Positions 31,613 through 41,634 of a DNA stretch of 64,000 nt are shown piece by piece. Position 1 is the stretch's first letter. Each line of letters opens with the position of its first letter. The notes beneath the pieces are model-generated. The model was given only the letters and a program-made list of their open reading frames with translations. It had not been told where the DNA came from and did not search any database. Position numbers and translations under genes: made by a program. Source of the stretch: Clostridiales bacterium (lineage in GTDB: Bacteria > Bacillota > Clostridia > Oscillospirales > Oscillospiraceae); NCBI GenBank assembly GCA_019415645.1, contig DXYV01000011.1:16620-80619 (forward strand). Direction: 5' to 3'.

Positions 31613-34600
31613 ATGGCTGAAGCAAATATGCTGCCCTTTTTGCAGACCTTTACCCGCTGCACCTTCCCCCGGGAGGCCCAGCAGGCCCTGCAGGACTGCC
31701 GGGTGGCGGTGGAAATCGAAAAGGCGAGCCGCACCATGCGGCTGAAACTGGACAGCTCCGCCCCATTGGCGGAGTCTGTCCTTTCCTGTGTCCGGACGGA
31801 ACTGACCCGGGCCTTTGGGCTGAACCGAATCGAGCTGGCGCAGGTCCGCGCCCGGGAACTCAGACCCGTAGACGGCGGGCGGCCGTCGGCCGCTCCGCCT
31901 ACTGCCGTGTCCGGACCCGCTGCACCCAAGCAGGCAGCCGGAGCGCCCTCCACGCCCGCAGCCAGCGCGGAGGATATGTTCCGCAAGACCGAGGCCATGC
32001 GGGAGGCGGCGCTGAAAGCAGCCTCCGGCCGTGCTCCCGTCCGGGCCCCGGAGAAAAAGAGCAAGGACAAGACGATTTTCGGCAAGCTGTCCTCCAACAA
32101 AAAGGCTACGCCCATCGGCGAACTGACCCTGGACATGGGCAACGTGGTCATCGAGGGCGACGTGTTCAATGTGGAGCACAAGGAGCTCACCCGCCGGAAG
32201 GCGTGGGTGGTATGCTTCGACGTCACCGACTACACCGGCTCGATCCGCGTGAACAAGTTTATGGACGGGGAGGAGGCCCAGCCCATCATCAAGGGTGTCA
32301 AGGACAAGCAGCACCTGAAGATTCAGGGCTCTCTGGTCATGAGCCGTTATGAGGGGGAAATGGTGCTGGAGCCCCTGGGAATCGTGGAGACCAAAAAGGA
32401 GGTCCGGCAGGATAAGGCCCCGGAGGGGGACAAGCGGGTGGAGCTGCATCTGCACACGAAAATGTCCGCCATGGACGCCCTCACCGACGCCAAGGAGGCG
32501 GTGAAGCGGGCCATCGCTTGGGGTCATCCTGCCATCGCCATCACCGACCACGGGGTGGCCTCCGCGTTCCCGGACGCCTGGCATGCCGGCGATGGGAAAA
32601 TCAAGATCATCTACGGCGTGGAGGCCTATTACCAGAACGATGTGGACGAGCGGGTGGCCATCCACGGGACCGGGGATTGGAGCATCGGCGACGAGTTCAT
32701 CGCCTTTGACATCGAGACCACCGGCCTGGACAAGCGGGAGGATAAGATCATCGAGATCGGTGCGGTGCGCATGAAGGGCGGACAGGTGCTGGACCAGTTC
32801 GCCACCTTCGCCTATCCCGGACATATGCTGGGCCCCAAGACCGTATCTCTCACGGGCATTACCGACGAGATGCTGCGGGGCGCGCCCAACCCGGACGACG
32901 CCGTAAGGGCCTTCCTGGACTGGGCGGGGGACCGGCCCCTGGTGGCCCACAACGCTGAGTTTGATGTGGGCTTTCTCAAGCACACCTGCCAGCGGCTGTC
33001 GATCCCGTTCGCGCCCCTGTGGATGGACACTTTGATTCTGGCCCAGTATCTCTGCCCGGACCTGCCCAACCACCGGCTGGATACCGTGGCGGGCCACCTG
33101 TGCCTGCCCGCGTTCCAGCATCACCGGGCCTTTGACGACGCGGCTACCTGCGGACTGATTTTTGAGGGGCTCATGCCCCAGCTCACCCAGGCGGGCGCGC
33201 AGCGCGCGTCCGACATCAACCGGGTGCTGGGGGGCATGAAGCGCGGCGGCCGGGGCCGCCGCAGCGCCAACCATCTGATCGTTCTGGCGAAAAACCAGAT
33301 CGGCCTGCGCAATCTTTACAAGCTGGTTTCCATCTCCCAGCTGGAGTATTACAACCGTTTTCCCATCATGCCCAAGTCGGTCATCAACGAGAACCGGGAG
33401 GGCCTGATCATCGGCTCGGCCTGCGAAGCGGGCGAGCTGTTCCGGGCCATCGTGGACGGAAAGGACGACGAAGAGCTGCTGCGGATCGCCGCCTGGTACG
33501 ATTATCTGGAGATCCAGCCCCTGTCCAACAATGCCTACATGCTCCGCCCGGACAAGGAGGGCAAGGCCATTGCCCGCGATCTGGAGGACCTGCGCAACTT
33601 CAACCGCAAGGTGGTGGAGCTGGCCCGGGTGCTGGACAAGCCGGTGTGCGCCACCGGGGACGTCCATTTTCTGGACCCGGAGCAGGAAATCTACCGCCAC
33701 ATTCTGCTCTCCGCCAAGGAATTCCCGGACGCGGACAGCGAAAATCCGCTGTACTTCCGCACCACGGATGAGATGCTGGAGGAATTTTCCTACCTGGGCC
33801 GGGATGTGGCCCACGAGGTGGTGGTGGACAACCCGAAAAAGATCGCCGACCGCTGCGAGCGGGTCAATCCCCTGCCCAAGGGCCTGTTTACGCCTAAATT
33901 GGAAGATTCCGAAGGGGAGCTCAAGCGGCTGGTGTGGGGGAAAGCCCACGAGCTTTACGGGGAAAATCCCCCCCAGATCGTGGTGGACCGGCTGAATACC
34001 GAGCTGGGCGACATCATCGGCTGTCACTACGACGTGATTTATATGTCGGCCCAGAAGCTGGTGCAGAACTCCCTGGAGCATGGGTATCTGGTGGGCTCCC
34101 GTGGTTCGGTGGGTTCCTCCCTGGTGGCCTTCATGTCGGGAATTACGGAGGTCAACTCCCTGCCCGCCCACTACCGCTGTCCCAAGTGCAAGCACGCGGA
34201 TTTCGAGTACGGGCCGGCCCATGGCTACGGCTGCGGCGCGGATATGCCCGACGCGGTCTGTCCCGTGTGCGGCACGCCCTACGCCAAGGACGGCTTCAAC
34301 ATCCCCTTTGAGACCTTCCTGGGCTTTGGCGGCGACAAGGTGCCCGACATCGACCTGAACTTCTCCGGCGAGTACCAGGCCAACGCCCACCGCTATACCT
34401 TTGAGCTGTTCGGCAAAAACCACGTGTTCCGGGCGGGAACCATCGGCACCGTGGCGGAAAAGACCGCCTACGGCTATGTGCTCAAATATCTGGAGAGCAA
34501 GGGCAAGGTGGTCTCCCGGCCGGAGGAGCTGCGTCTGGCCCGGGGCTGCGTAGGCGTGCGCCGGACCACGGGCCAGCACCCCGGCGGCATGGTGGTTATC

Positions 34601-35797
34601 CCACAGGATAAGGAAATCTACGATTTCTGCCCCATCCAGCACCCCGCCGACGACAAGGATTCGGACATCATCACCACCCATTTTGAATACCATTCCATGG
34701 AGTCGAACCTGCTGAAGCTGGATATGCTGGGCCACGACGACCCCTCCATGATCCGAATGCTGGAGGACATCACGGACACGGGCATAAATGCCCGGAACAT
34801 TCCCCTGGACGACCGGGATACCATGTCCATCTTTACCACCTCCAAAGTGCTGGGCTACGAGGACGACCCCATCCTGGGTCCCACCGGCGCCACGGCGGTG
34901 CCCGAGTTCGGAACCTCCTTTGTCCGGGGCATGCTGGAGGACACCTGCCCGGACAAGTTTGACCTGCTGGTGCGCCTGTCCGGCTTCTCCCATGGCACCG
35001 ACGTGTGGCTGGGCAACGCCAAGGACCTGATCGTCAGCGGCACCGCTACCGTCAACGAGACCATCGGCTGCCGTGACGACATCATGCTCTATCTGATCTC
35101 CTGCGGCTTTGAGCCCAAGCGGGCCTTTAAGATCATGGAATCCGTGCGAAAGGGCCGGGGCCTGCCGGACGGCGCGGAGGATGAGATGAAGGAGCACGGC
35201 GTGCCTGAGTGGTACATCGGCTCCTGCAAGAAGATCGCCTACCTGTTCCCAAAGGCCCACGCAGTGGCCTACGTCATGATGGGCTTCCGCATCGCCTGGT
35301 TCAAGGTCCACGACCCGCTGGCCTTTTATGCGGCCTACTTCTCCATCCGGGCCAAGGCCTTTGACGAGAAATATATGTGCCGGGGCATGGATGTGGTCAA
35401 GGCCAAGATCAACGAGATTCACTTCAAGAAAAATGCCAAGGACAAAAAGGACCGCCCCACCGCGGTGGAGGAGGATATGCTGGTGACATTAGAGGTGGTC
35501 TACGAGTTCTATCTGCGGGGCTTCACCTTTGCCCGCATGGACATCCAGCGCTCCCATGCCGTCCACTTCCTCATCGACCGGGAGGCCCGCGCCCTGATTC
35601 CGCCCTTTACTTCCGTGGCCGGCCTGGGCGAGACTGTGGCCTGGGACATTATGGAGAAACGCGAAGGGAAGGAGTTCATCTCCATCGAGGAGTTCTCTAT
35701 GGCCTGCACCAAGGCCTCCAGCAGTCATATCGCCCAGCTGAAAGATGCGGGCGCGTTCGGGAATATGCCGGATAGCAGCCAGTTTTCCCTGTTTTAA
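31613..35797 (+). CDS. polC: DNA polymerase III PolC, Gram-positive replicative polymerase
   Basis: 1394 aa, near the ~1430 of Bacillus PolC. Order: N-terminal domain with a Pro/Ala linker (~80-135); OB domain (~160-270); first part of the PHP domain (VELHLHTKMSAMDA, ~277); an inserted DEDDh proofreading exonuclease (FIAFDIETTGLD, ~362); remaining PHP; palm with zinc Cys (CPKCKHADF, CPVCG) and catalytic VPDIDLNFSGEYQ (~911). This exonuclease-inside-PHP layout defines PolC rather than DnaE. It closes the pyrH-polC cluster; the his promoter begins directly after. Confidence 0.97.
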   Translation: MAEANMLPFLQTFTRCTFPREAQQALQDCRVAVEIEKASRTMRLKLDSSAPLAESVLSCVRTELTRAFGLNRIELAQVRARELRPVDGGRPSAAPPTAVSGPAAPKQAAGAPSTPAASAEDMFRKTEAMREAALKAASGRAPVRAPEKKSKDKTIFGKLSSNKKATPIGELTLDMGNVVIEGDVFNVEHKELTRRKAWVVCFDVTDYTGSIRVNKFMDGEEAQPIIKGVKDKQHLKIQGSLVMSRYEGEMVLEPLGIVETKKEVRQDKAPEGDKRVELHLHTKMSAMDALTDAKEAVKRAIAWGHPAIAITDHGVASAFPDAWHAGDGKIKIIYGVEAYYQNDVDERVAIHGTGDWSIGDEFIAFDIETTGLDKREDKIIEIGAVRMKGGQVLDQFATFAYPGHMLGPKTVSLTGITDEMLRGAPNPDDAVRAFLDWAGDRPLVAHNAEFDVGFLKHTCQRLSIPFAPLWMDTLILAQYLCPDLPNHRLDTVAGHLCLPAFQHHRAFDDAATCGLIFEGLMPQLTQAGAQRASDINRVLGGMKRGGRGRRSANHLIVLAKNQIGLRNLYKLVSISQLEYYNRFPIMPKSVINENREGLIIGSACEAGELFRAIVDGKDDEELLRIAAWYDYLEIQPLSNNAYMLRPDKEGKAIARDLEDLRNFNRKVVELARVLDKPVCATGDVHFLDPEQEIYRHILLSAKEFPDADSENPLYFRTTDEMLEEFSYLGRDVAHEVVVDNPKKIADRCERVNPLPKGLFTPKLEDSEGELKRLVWGKAHELYGENPPQIVVDRLNTELGDIIGCHYDVIYMSAQKLVQNSLEHGYLVGSRGSVGSSLVAFMSGITEVNSLPAHYRCPKCKHADFEYGPAHGYGCGADMPDAVCPVCGTPYAKDGFNIPFETFLGFGGDKVPDIDLNFSGEYQANAHRYTFELFGKNHVFRAGTIGTVAEKTAYGYVLKYLESKGKVVSRPEELRLARGCVGVRRTTGQHPGGMVVIPQDKEIYDFCPIQHPADDKDSDIITTHFEYHSMESNLLKLDMLGHDDPSMIRMLEDITDTGINARNIPLDDRDTMSIFTTSKVLGYEDDPILGPTGATAVPEFGTSFVRGMLEDTCPDKFDLLVRLSGFSHGTDVWLGNAKDLIVSGTATVNETIGCRDDIMLYLISCGFEPKRAFKIMESVRKGRGLPDGAEDEMKEHGVPEWYIGSCKKIAYLFPKAHAVAYVMMGFRIAWFKVHDPLAFYAAYFSIRAKAFDEKYMCRGMDVVKAKINEIHFKKNAKDKKDRPTAVEEDMLVTLEVVYEFYLRGFTFARMDIQRSHAVHFLIDREARALIPPFTSVAGLGETVAWDIMEKREGKEFISIEEFSMACTKASSSHIAQLKDAGAFGNMPDSSQFSLF

Positions 35798-35812
35798 TTG
35801 GAGGTTTCGGCA

Positions 35813-35841
35813 TTGACACTGATAGTTTCACATGGTAATAT
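35813..35841 (+). promoter_or_regulatory. Promoter of the histidine operon
   Basis: TTGACA (35813-35818), 17 bp and TAATAT (35836-35841), between polC and hisZ. No T-box or His-rich leader peptide is seen before hisZ. Confidence 0.8.
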
Positions 35842-35878
35842 GGTAGCGTGCTAAAGTGAGAAAGAAGGAGTGGTCCCC

Positions 35879-37045
35879 TTGAAGACCATCAACACCCCCG
35901 AGGGCACCCGGGACCGGCTGTTTGCCGAGTGCCGGGAGCGCCGCCAGGTGCAGGACAGCCTGACGGCCCTGTTCCGCCGCCGGGGTTATCAGGAGGTCAT
36001 TACCCCCGAGGTGGAATTTTATGACCTGTTCACCCAATCGGGCAATCCGCTGCCCCAGGAGTCCATGCTGAAGATCATCGACCGCAGCGGAAAGATCATG
36101 GTCATGCGCCCGGACTGCACCACACCCATTGCCCGGGTGGCGGCCACCAAGCTGAAAACCGTCCCCTTTCCCCAGCGGCTGTATTACGCTCAGACGGTGT
36201 TCCGCTCCGGAAATGCCCACGAGGGAGGGAGCAGTGAGATCGCACAGTGCGGCGTGGAGATGATTGGCGCTATGGGCCGCAAGGCCGACCTGGAGATGGT
36301 AGCCATGGCGGTGGACGCGCTGCGCTCCTGCGGTCTGGAGCGTTTCCATATCGAGCTGGGCCACGCGGGCTTTTTCCGCGCCCTGGCCGCGCAGATGGAG
36401 ATGCCGGAGGACGAGACCGAGCAGATGCGCGCGCTGATCGAGGGCAAGAATTTTGCCGCCCTGGACGACCTGCTGGCGCCCTACGCCGACCAGCCGGCTT
36501 ATCGGGCCCTGTCCCGTCTGCCTTACCTGTTCGGGGGACTGGAGACCCTGGAGGAGGCCGAGGCGCTGTCGGGGGCCAACGAGGCTGTGGCCTATCTGCG
36601 GGAGCTGTATCAGGAGCTGGACCAGGCAGGATACGGCCCCTGGCTGCGCTTTGACTTGGGCATGGTCCATCAGATCGACTACTACACCGGCGTGGTGTTC
36701 CGGGGCTACGTGGAGGGGGCCGGCGCGCCGGTGCTCTCCGGCGGACGCTACGACAAGCTGGTGGAGATGTTCGGCCGGTCGGCCGAGGCCACCGGTTTTG
36801 CCGTAGATATAGACGCGGTGGCGGGCTGCCTGCCGGCCGCGGCGCCGCCCCAGCTGGAACTGGTGGTCCACTATGAGACGGGAGAGCTGCTGCGCGCCCT
36901 GGCGGTGGTGGATGAGCGTCCCGCCGGCACCTGTGAGCTCTCCCCCTGCCGCACCCTGGAGAGCTCCCGGAATTTGGCCCGGGAGAAGGGGGCGTCGCTG
37001 GTGCTGGTGCTGGAAAACGGGATCGAAAGGCTGGTGGAGGTATGA
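35879..37045 (+). CDS. hisZ: ATP phosphoribosyltransferase regulatory subunit HisZ
   Basis: 388 aa class II synthetase-like protein that activates the short form of HisG. It begins NTPEGTRDRLFAE, with motif 2 region FPQRLYYAQTVFRS and the later MVHQIDYYTGVVFRGYVEG and SGGRYDKLVE. It lacks a complete C-terminal anticodon-binding domain and is followed by a 213-aa HisG, so HisZ rather than HisS. TTG 35879 is the likely start: AAGGAG (35865-35870) overlaps the alternative GTG at 35870. First gene of hisZGDBHAFIE. Confidence 0.94.
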   Translation: MKTINTPEGTRDRLFAECRERRQVQDSLTALFRRRGYQEVITPEVEFYDLFTQSGNPLPQESMLKIIDRSGKIMVMRPDCTTPIARVAATKLKTVPFPQRLYYAQTVFRSGNAHEGGSSEIAQCGVEMIGAMGRKADLEMVAMAVDALRSCGLERFHIELGHAGFFRALAAQMEMPEDETEQMRALIEGKNFAALDDLLAPYADQPAYRALSRLPYLFGGLETLEEAEALSGANEAVAYLRELYQELDQAGYGPWLRFDLGMVHQIDYYTGVVFRGYVEGAGAPVLSGGRYDKLVEMFGRSAEATGFAVDIDAVAGCLPAAAPPQLELVVHYETGELLRALAVVDERPAGTCELSPCRTLESSRNLAREKGASLVLVLENGIERLVEV

Positions 37046-37683
37046 GCCAGAGACTGCGAATTGCCCTGACCAAGGGCCGGCTCCAGGATAAATCGGTGGA
37101 GCTGTTTGAGGCGATGGGACTGGATTGCTCCCCCATCCGCAACCCGGGCCGCCGGTTGATTCACGCCATCGAAAATTATCCACTGGACGCGGTGCTGGCC
37201 AAGGCCCCCGATGTGATCACCTATGTGGAGCACGGGGTATGCGACCTGGGCATCGTGGGCAAGGACACCATCCTGGAAAAGGGCGGGCCCTTCTATGAGG
37301 TGCTGGATCTGGGCTTCGGCAAGTGCCGCTTCGCCCTGGCGGTCCGGAAGGGCACGGACTTTTACGGAACCTACAAAACCCGCCGGATCGCCAGCAAATA
37401 TCCCAACGTGGCCCGTGCCTTCTTTGAAAAGAAGGGGATGGACGTGTCCATCATCAAAATCGAGGGCTCGGTGGAGCTGGCGCCTATTCTGGACCTGGCC
37501 GACGGAATCGTGGACATCGTGGAGACCGGGGCCACCCTGCGGGAAAACGGCCTGGAACCCATTGAGACCGTGGCCCAGGTGTCGGCCCGGCTGATCGTCA
37601 ATACAGCCTCCATGAAGCTGTACAAGACGGAGATTTTGGATTTTATCGCCCGGTGCGAGGAAGAATTGGAGAGACGCAGATGA
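37042..37683 (+). CDS. hisG: ATP phosphoribosyltransferase, short form
   Basis: 213 aa. First enzyme of histidine synthesis, joining ATP and PRPP. LRIALTKGRLQDKSVELF and the PRPP-binding DGIVDIVETGATLRENGL are present. The absence of the C-terminal regulatory domain means it needs HisZ, encoded just upstream and overlapping by 4 bp (ATGA). Confidence 0.97.
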   Translation: MSQRLRIALTKGRLQDKSVELFEAMGLDCSPIRNPGRRLIHAIENYPLDAVLAKAPDVITYVEHGVCDLGIVGKDTILEKGGPFYEVLDLGFGKCRFALAVRKGTDFYGTYKTRRIASKYPNVARAFFEKKGMDVSIIKIEGSVELAPILDLADGIVDIVETGATLRENGLEPIETVAQVSARLIVNTASMKLYKTEILDFIARCEEELERRR

Positions 37684-38966
37684 TCGAGATCATTCGGGCC
37701 GACGGGACGGCCGAACAGGAAAAAATCACCGCCATGCGGGCCAGAGCCTCTGAGGTAGGGGAACAGATTCAGCAGGCGGCCGCCGAGATCATGGCGGCGG
37801 TCCGGGCCAGGGGCCTGGATGCGGTGCGGGAGTATTCCCTGCGCTTCGACGGCGCGGAGCCCCGGGAGATCACGGCGGAGGAGATTCAGGCCGCCTATGC
37901 GCGGTGTACGCCGGAGCTTCTGGGCGCGCTGGAGAAGGCAGCGGCCAACATCCGAGACTACAATGAGAAGCTGCTGGCCCGGACCATGGAGTGGACCTCG
38001 CCTGACGGCGGGACCGTGGGCCGCATCGTGCGGGGCCTGACCCGGGTGGGCCTGTATGTGCCCGGTGGCACGGCGGCCTACCCCTCCTCGGTGCTCATGA
38101 ACGCCGTGCCCGCCAAGGTGGCCGGTGTGGAGGAGCTGGTGATGGTCACGCCGCCTACGGAGAACCTGAACGACGCGGTGCTGGCCGCCGCGAAGATCGC
38201 CGGGGTGGACCGGGTCATTGCCGTGGGCGGGGCCCAGGCCGTGGCTGCCTTGACTTATGGGGCGGGCTTTATCCCCCGCGTGGACAAGCTGGTGGGGCCG
38301 GGCAACGCCTTTGTGGCGGCGGCCAAGCGGATGGCCTACGGCCAGCTGGACATCGACATGGTGGCCGGCCCCTCCGAGGTGCTGGTTATTGCCGATAGCT
38401 CCGCTGACCCCAAGTATATCGCCGCGGACCTGCTCAGTCAGGCGGAGCACGATAAGCTGGCCTCCGCCGTGCTGCTGACCACCAGCGAGGCCCTGGCCCA
38501 GGCGGTAGATGGGGAGATCGCCCGCCAGATGGGCTATCTGACCCGGTCGGAGATCATGGAGCAGTCCCTGCGGGACTTCGGCTGCGCCATCGTCTGCGGC
38601 AGTCTGGAGCAGGCGGCCGAGCTGGCCAACCAGATTGCCCCCGAGCATCTGGAGATCGTGACCGAGCGGCCCCGGGATCTGCTGCCCGCCATCCGCAACG
38701 CGGGGGCGGTCTTTCTGGGGGCCTGGTCGCCCGAGCCCCTGGGCGACTATATGGCGGGACCCGACCATGTGCTGCCCACATCGGGCACGGCCCGATTCTT
38801 CTCGCCCCTCAGCGTGGACAGCTTCTTAAAGACCATGAGCGTAGTGGAATACGACCGTGCCGCTCTGGAGCGGGTCCACAGCCAGGTCATCGAGCTGGCG
38901 CTGAGCGAGAAGCTCACTGCCCACGCCAATTCCATCCGGGTCCGTTTTGAGGAGGTGGGACGATGA
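37680..38966 (+). CDS. hisD: Histidinol dehydrogenase
   Basis: 428 aa NAD-dependent zinc enzyme oxidising histidinol to histidine in the last two steps. GLYVPGGTAAYPSSVLMNAVPA and IDMVAGPSEVLVIAD, then LLSQAEHDKLASAVL, and GPDHVLPTSGTARFFSPL, hold the metal and catalytic His/Glu residues. ATG 37680 overlaps the hisG stop; the frame is open further upstream but lies inside hisG. Confidence 0.97.
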   Translation: MIEIIRADGTAEQEKITAMRARASEVGEQIQQAAAEIMAAVRARGLDAVREYSLRFDGAEPREITAEEIQAAYARCTPELLGALEKAAANIRDYNEKLLARTMEWTSPDGGTVGRIVRGLTRVGLYVPGGTAAYPSSVLMNAVPAKVAGVEELVMVTPPTENLNDAVLAAAKIAGVDRVIAVGGAQAVAALTYGAGFIPRVDKLVGPGNAFVAAAKRMAYGQLDIDMVAGPSEVLVIADSSADPKYIAADLLSQAEHDKLASAVLLTTSEALAQAVDGEIARQMGYLTRSEIMEQSLRDFGCAIVCGSLEQAAELANQIAPEHLEIVTERPRDLLPAIRNAGAVFLGAWSPEPLGDYMAGPDHVLPTSGTARFFSPLSVDSFLKTMSVVEYDRAALERVHSQVIELALSEKLTAHANSIRVRFEEVGR

Positions 38967-39541
38967 GCCGCACCGCAGCCATCCGCCGCACCACGAAGGA
39001 GACCGACATCGACCTGAAGCTGTCTCTGGACGGCGGAGAGGTCCGGGTTTCCACGGGAATCGGTTTTTTTGACCATATGCTGACCGCCCTGGCCTTCTAC
39101 GCCGGATTCGGCCTGGAGCTGACCGTCCGGGGCGATTTGCAGGTGGACGGCCACCATACGGTGGAGGACACGGGAATCGCCCTGGGACAGGCCATCCGGC
39201 AAGCCCTGGGAGAGAAGAAGGGGATTCGACGCTTTGGCAGCTGCTTTGTCCCGATGGATGAGGCCCTGTGCCTGACTGCGCTGGACTTCTCCGGCCGTCC
39301 GTTTCTGGTGTTTGAGGCCGAGATGCCCCAGCCCATGATCGGAAGCTATGATTCCTGCCTGACCGAGGAATTTATGCGGGCCCTGGCGATGAACGGAGGA
39401 ATCACCCTCCACCAGAAGGCGCTGTATGGGAAAAACGCCCACCATATCACCGAGGCCCTGTTCAAATCCCTGGGCATGGCCATGAAGGAAGCCGTAACGA
39501 TCGAAGGAGACCGGGTGGTTTCCACCAAGGGAGTGCTCTGA
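38963..39541 (+). CDS. hisB: Imidazoleglycerol-phosphate dehydratase
   Basis: 192 aa monofunctional HisB. FFDHMLTALAFYAGF, VDGHHTVEDTGIALGQA and KNAHHITEALFKSLG supply the metal-binding His clusters. There is no fused phosphatase domain, so histidinol-phosphatase must be encoded elsewhere (not in this window). It overlaps hisD by 4 bp. Confidence 0.97.
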   Translation: MSRTAAIRRTTKETDIDLKLSLDGGEVRVSTGIGFFDHMLTALAFYAGFGLELTVRGDLQVDGHHTVEDTGIALGQAIRQALGEKKGIRRFGSCFVPMDEALCLTALDFSGRPFLVFEAEMPQPMIGSYDSCLTEEFMRALAMNGGITLHQKALYGKNAHHITEALFKSLGMAMKEAVTIEGDRVVSTKGVL

Positions 39542-39544
39542 GCG

Positions 39545-40159
39545 ATGAAAAAACCGGTAACCGCCGTGGTAGACTACGGCGTGGGCAATTTGAAAAGCGT
39601 GACCAACGCCATGGCCTATCTGGGCTATGACACGGTTATCACCGGCGATCCGGACGTGCTGGAGCGGGCGGATTCCATCATCCTGCCCGGCGTAGGCGCG
39701 TTTCCCGACGCGGCGGAAAAGCTGCGGGGCCCCGGGCTGGACCAGGTGCTGATCCGGCAGGCGGCACGCAAGCCCATTCTGGGCATCTGCCTGGGAATGC
39801 AGCTGCTGTTCGACGCGGGAAACGAGGTGCGGGAGTGTCCCGGACTGGGCCTGATTCCAGGGCGCGTGGAGCGCATCCAGACTGGCCTGAAGCTGCCGCA
39901 CATCGGCTGGAACGAGCTGACCTTCCAGAACGATTGTCCCCTGTTCCGGGGTCTGGAGGACGGCGCGTTCGTCTATTTCGTCCACTCCTTCTGCGGCTAT
40001 GCCGCCCGGGAGGCAGATGTGACCGCCCGGACCGACTATGGGACCAGCGTGGTGGCCGCGGTGGGTCGGGGGAATGTGTTCGGCTGCCAGTTTCACCCGG
40101 AAAAGAGCGGCGAGACCGGCCTGTTGATTTTGAAAAATTTTGGGGAGCTGAGCCGATGA
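39545..40159 (+). CDS. hisH: Imidazole glycerol phosphate synthase, glutaminase subunit
   Basis: 204 aa class I glutamine amidotransferase. The catalytic Cys is in ILGICLGMQLLF near residue 80, and the His and Glu in CQFHPEKSGETG near 180. ILPGVGAFPDA is the HisH oxyanion-side block. It supplies ammonia to HisF. It starts 3 bp after hisB and overlaps hisA by 4 bp. Confidence 0.97.
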   Translation: MKKPVTAVVDYGVGNLKSVTNAMAYLGYDTVITGDPDVLERADSIILPGVGAFPDAAEKLRGPGLDQVLIRQAARKPILGICLGMQLLFDAGNEVRECPGLGLIPGRVERIQTGLKLPHIGWNELTFQNDCPLFRGLEDGAFVYFVHSFCGYAAREADVTARTDYGTSVVAAVGRGNVFGCQFHPEKSGETGLLILKNFGELSR

Positions 40160-40875
40160 TACTTTTACCTGCGATCGACCTGAAGGACGGGCGGTGCGTC
40201 CGCCTGAAACAGGGGGAATTTGATACCGTCCACCAGGTGGCGGACAGCGCCCTGGAGACCGCCCGGGCCTTTGCCGCCGCTGGTGTCCGCTGGGTGCATA
40301 TGGTGGACTTGGACGGCGCCCGGGACGGTATGCGGAAGAATGCGGACCTGGTGCGCCAGGTGGTCCGGGAGTCCGGCCTGAACGTAGAGCTGGGCGGCGG
40401 CATTAAAACGGAGGCGGATGTGGATGCGGTGCTGGAGCTGGGCGCAGCCCGTCTGGTCATCGGCTCCGCCGCCGTGACCAACCCGGCTGTGGTGGATTAC
40501 GCCGTGGCACGCGCCGGGGAGGCGGTGGCGGTGGGCATCGACTGCCTGGAGGGCCGGGTGCGTACCGCTGGCTGGGAGCAGGATTCCGGGCTGGATTACC
40601 TGGACTTTGCCCGCCAGATGGAGGCCCGGGGGGTCCGTACCCTGATTTTTACCGATATTTCCACCGACGGAATGCTCACCGGCCCGTCCTATGACCAGCT
40701 GGCCGCGCTGCAGAAGGCCGTGGGCTGCCAAATCATAGCCTCCGGCGGAGTCTCCTCCAATGCGGACCTGGTCCGCCTGCGGGACATGGGACTCTACGGG
40801 GCCATCGTGGGGAAGGCCTACTATACCGGTGCGGTGGACCTGAAGCGGGCGGTTGAAGAAGTGGGGGAGCCGTAA
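40156..40875 (+). CDS. hisA: Phosphoribosylformimino-5-aminoimidazole carboxamide ribotide isomerase
   Basis: 239 aa TIM barrel catalysing the Amadori rearrangement that precedes HisF. LPAIDLKDGRCVRLKQGE has the catalytic Asp8; VELGGGIKTEADV and FTDISTDGMLTGPSYD contain the phosphate-binding and second catalytic Asp. ATG overlaps the hisH stop (ATGA) and the hisF ATG overlaps its own stop (TAATG). Confidence 0.97.
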   Translation: MILLPAIDLKDGRCVRLKQGEFDTVHQVADSALETARAFAAAGVRWVHMVDLDGARDGMRKNADLVRQVVRESGLNVELGGGIKTEADVDAVLELGAARLVIGSAAVTNPAVVDYAVARAGEAVAVGIDCLEGRVRTAGWEQDSGLDYLDFARQMEARGVRTLIFTDISTDGMLTGPSYDQLAALQKAVGCQIIASGGVSSNADLVRLRDMGLYGAIVGKAYYTGAVDLKRAVEEVGEP

Positions 40876-41630
40876 TGCTGGCAAAACGAATCATTCCCTG
40901 CCTGGATGTAAAGGACGGGCGGGTGGTCAAAGGAGTCAACTTTGTGGGCCTGCGGGATGCCGGCGATCCGGTGGAGCTGGCCAAATACTACTCCGACGCC
41001 GGAGCGGATGAGATCGTGTTTCTGGACATCACCGCCACCCACGAGGCCCGCAAGACGGTGGCTGACGTGGTGGAGCGGACGGCGGAGCAGGTATTCGTGC
41101 CCCTGACCGTGGGCGGCGGCATTCGGACGCTGGAGGATTTCCAGGTGCTCCTGCGGGCCGGCGCGGACAAGATCTCGGTCAATTCCGCCGCGGTCCGGGA
41201 CCCGGAGCTGATCGCCCGGGCGGCGGAGCGGTTTGGTTCCCAGTGTGTGGTGCTGGCCATCGACGCCAAGCGCCGGGAGAATGGCCGTTTTGAGGTCGTG
41301 GTCAACGGCGGGCGGGTCTTTACCGGCCTGGACGCGGTGGAGTGGGCCAGGGAAGGGGAGCGGCTGGGGGCCGGCGAGATCTTGCTGACCTCCATGGATG
41401 CGGACGGCACCAAGGCGGGCTTTGACCTGGACATGACCCGAACCGTTACCCAGGCGGTCTCCATCCCGGTCATCGCCTCGGGGGGCTGCGGCAGCCTGGA
41501 GCATTTTGCCCAGGTATTCGAGCAGACCGGGTGCGACGCGGCGTTGGCGGCCTCGCTGTTCCATTTCGGCGAGCTGACGGTGGAGCAGGTAAAGGCCTAT
41601 CTGGCGGACCGGCAAATTCCGGTGAGGTGA
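40875..41630 (+). CDS. hisF: Imidazole glycerol phosphate synthase, cyclase subunit
   Basis: 251 aa TIM barrel paired with HisH to make imidazole glycerol phosphate and AICAR. RIIPCLDVKDGRVVKGVNF contains catalytic Asp11; VVLAIDAKRR contains the second Asp. VGGGIRTLEDF and ASGGCGSLEHF are phosphate loops. The protein resembles HisA, as expected from their shared ancestry. Confidence 0.97.
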   Translation: MLAKRIIPCLDVKDGRVVKGVNFVGLRDAGDPVELAKYYSDAGADEIVFLDITATHEARKTVADVVERTAEQVFVPLTVGGGIRTLEDFQVLLRAGADKISVNSAAVRDPELIARAAERFGSQCVVLAIDAKRRENGRFEVVVNGGRVFTGLDAVEWAREGERLGAGEILLTSMDADGTKAGFDLDMTRTVTQAVSIPVIASGGCGSLEHFAQVFEQTGCDAALAASLFHFGELTVEQVKAYLADRQIPVR

Positions 41631-41634
41631 GCGT

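Noticed and set aside
30533..35422. 1629-codon open frame on the minus strand opposite ispG and polC
   Set aside because: It is the antisense shadow of polC/ispG in GC-rich DNA. Its translation is His/Gly/Leu-rich without any domain, and it lacks a ribosome binding site.
35879..37045. Annotation as histidyl-tRNA synthetase (hisS)
   Set aside because: The C-terminal anticodon-binding domain is not complete and the gene heads a his operon followed by short-form hisG, which requires HisZ.
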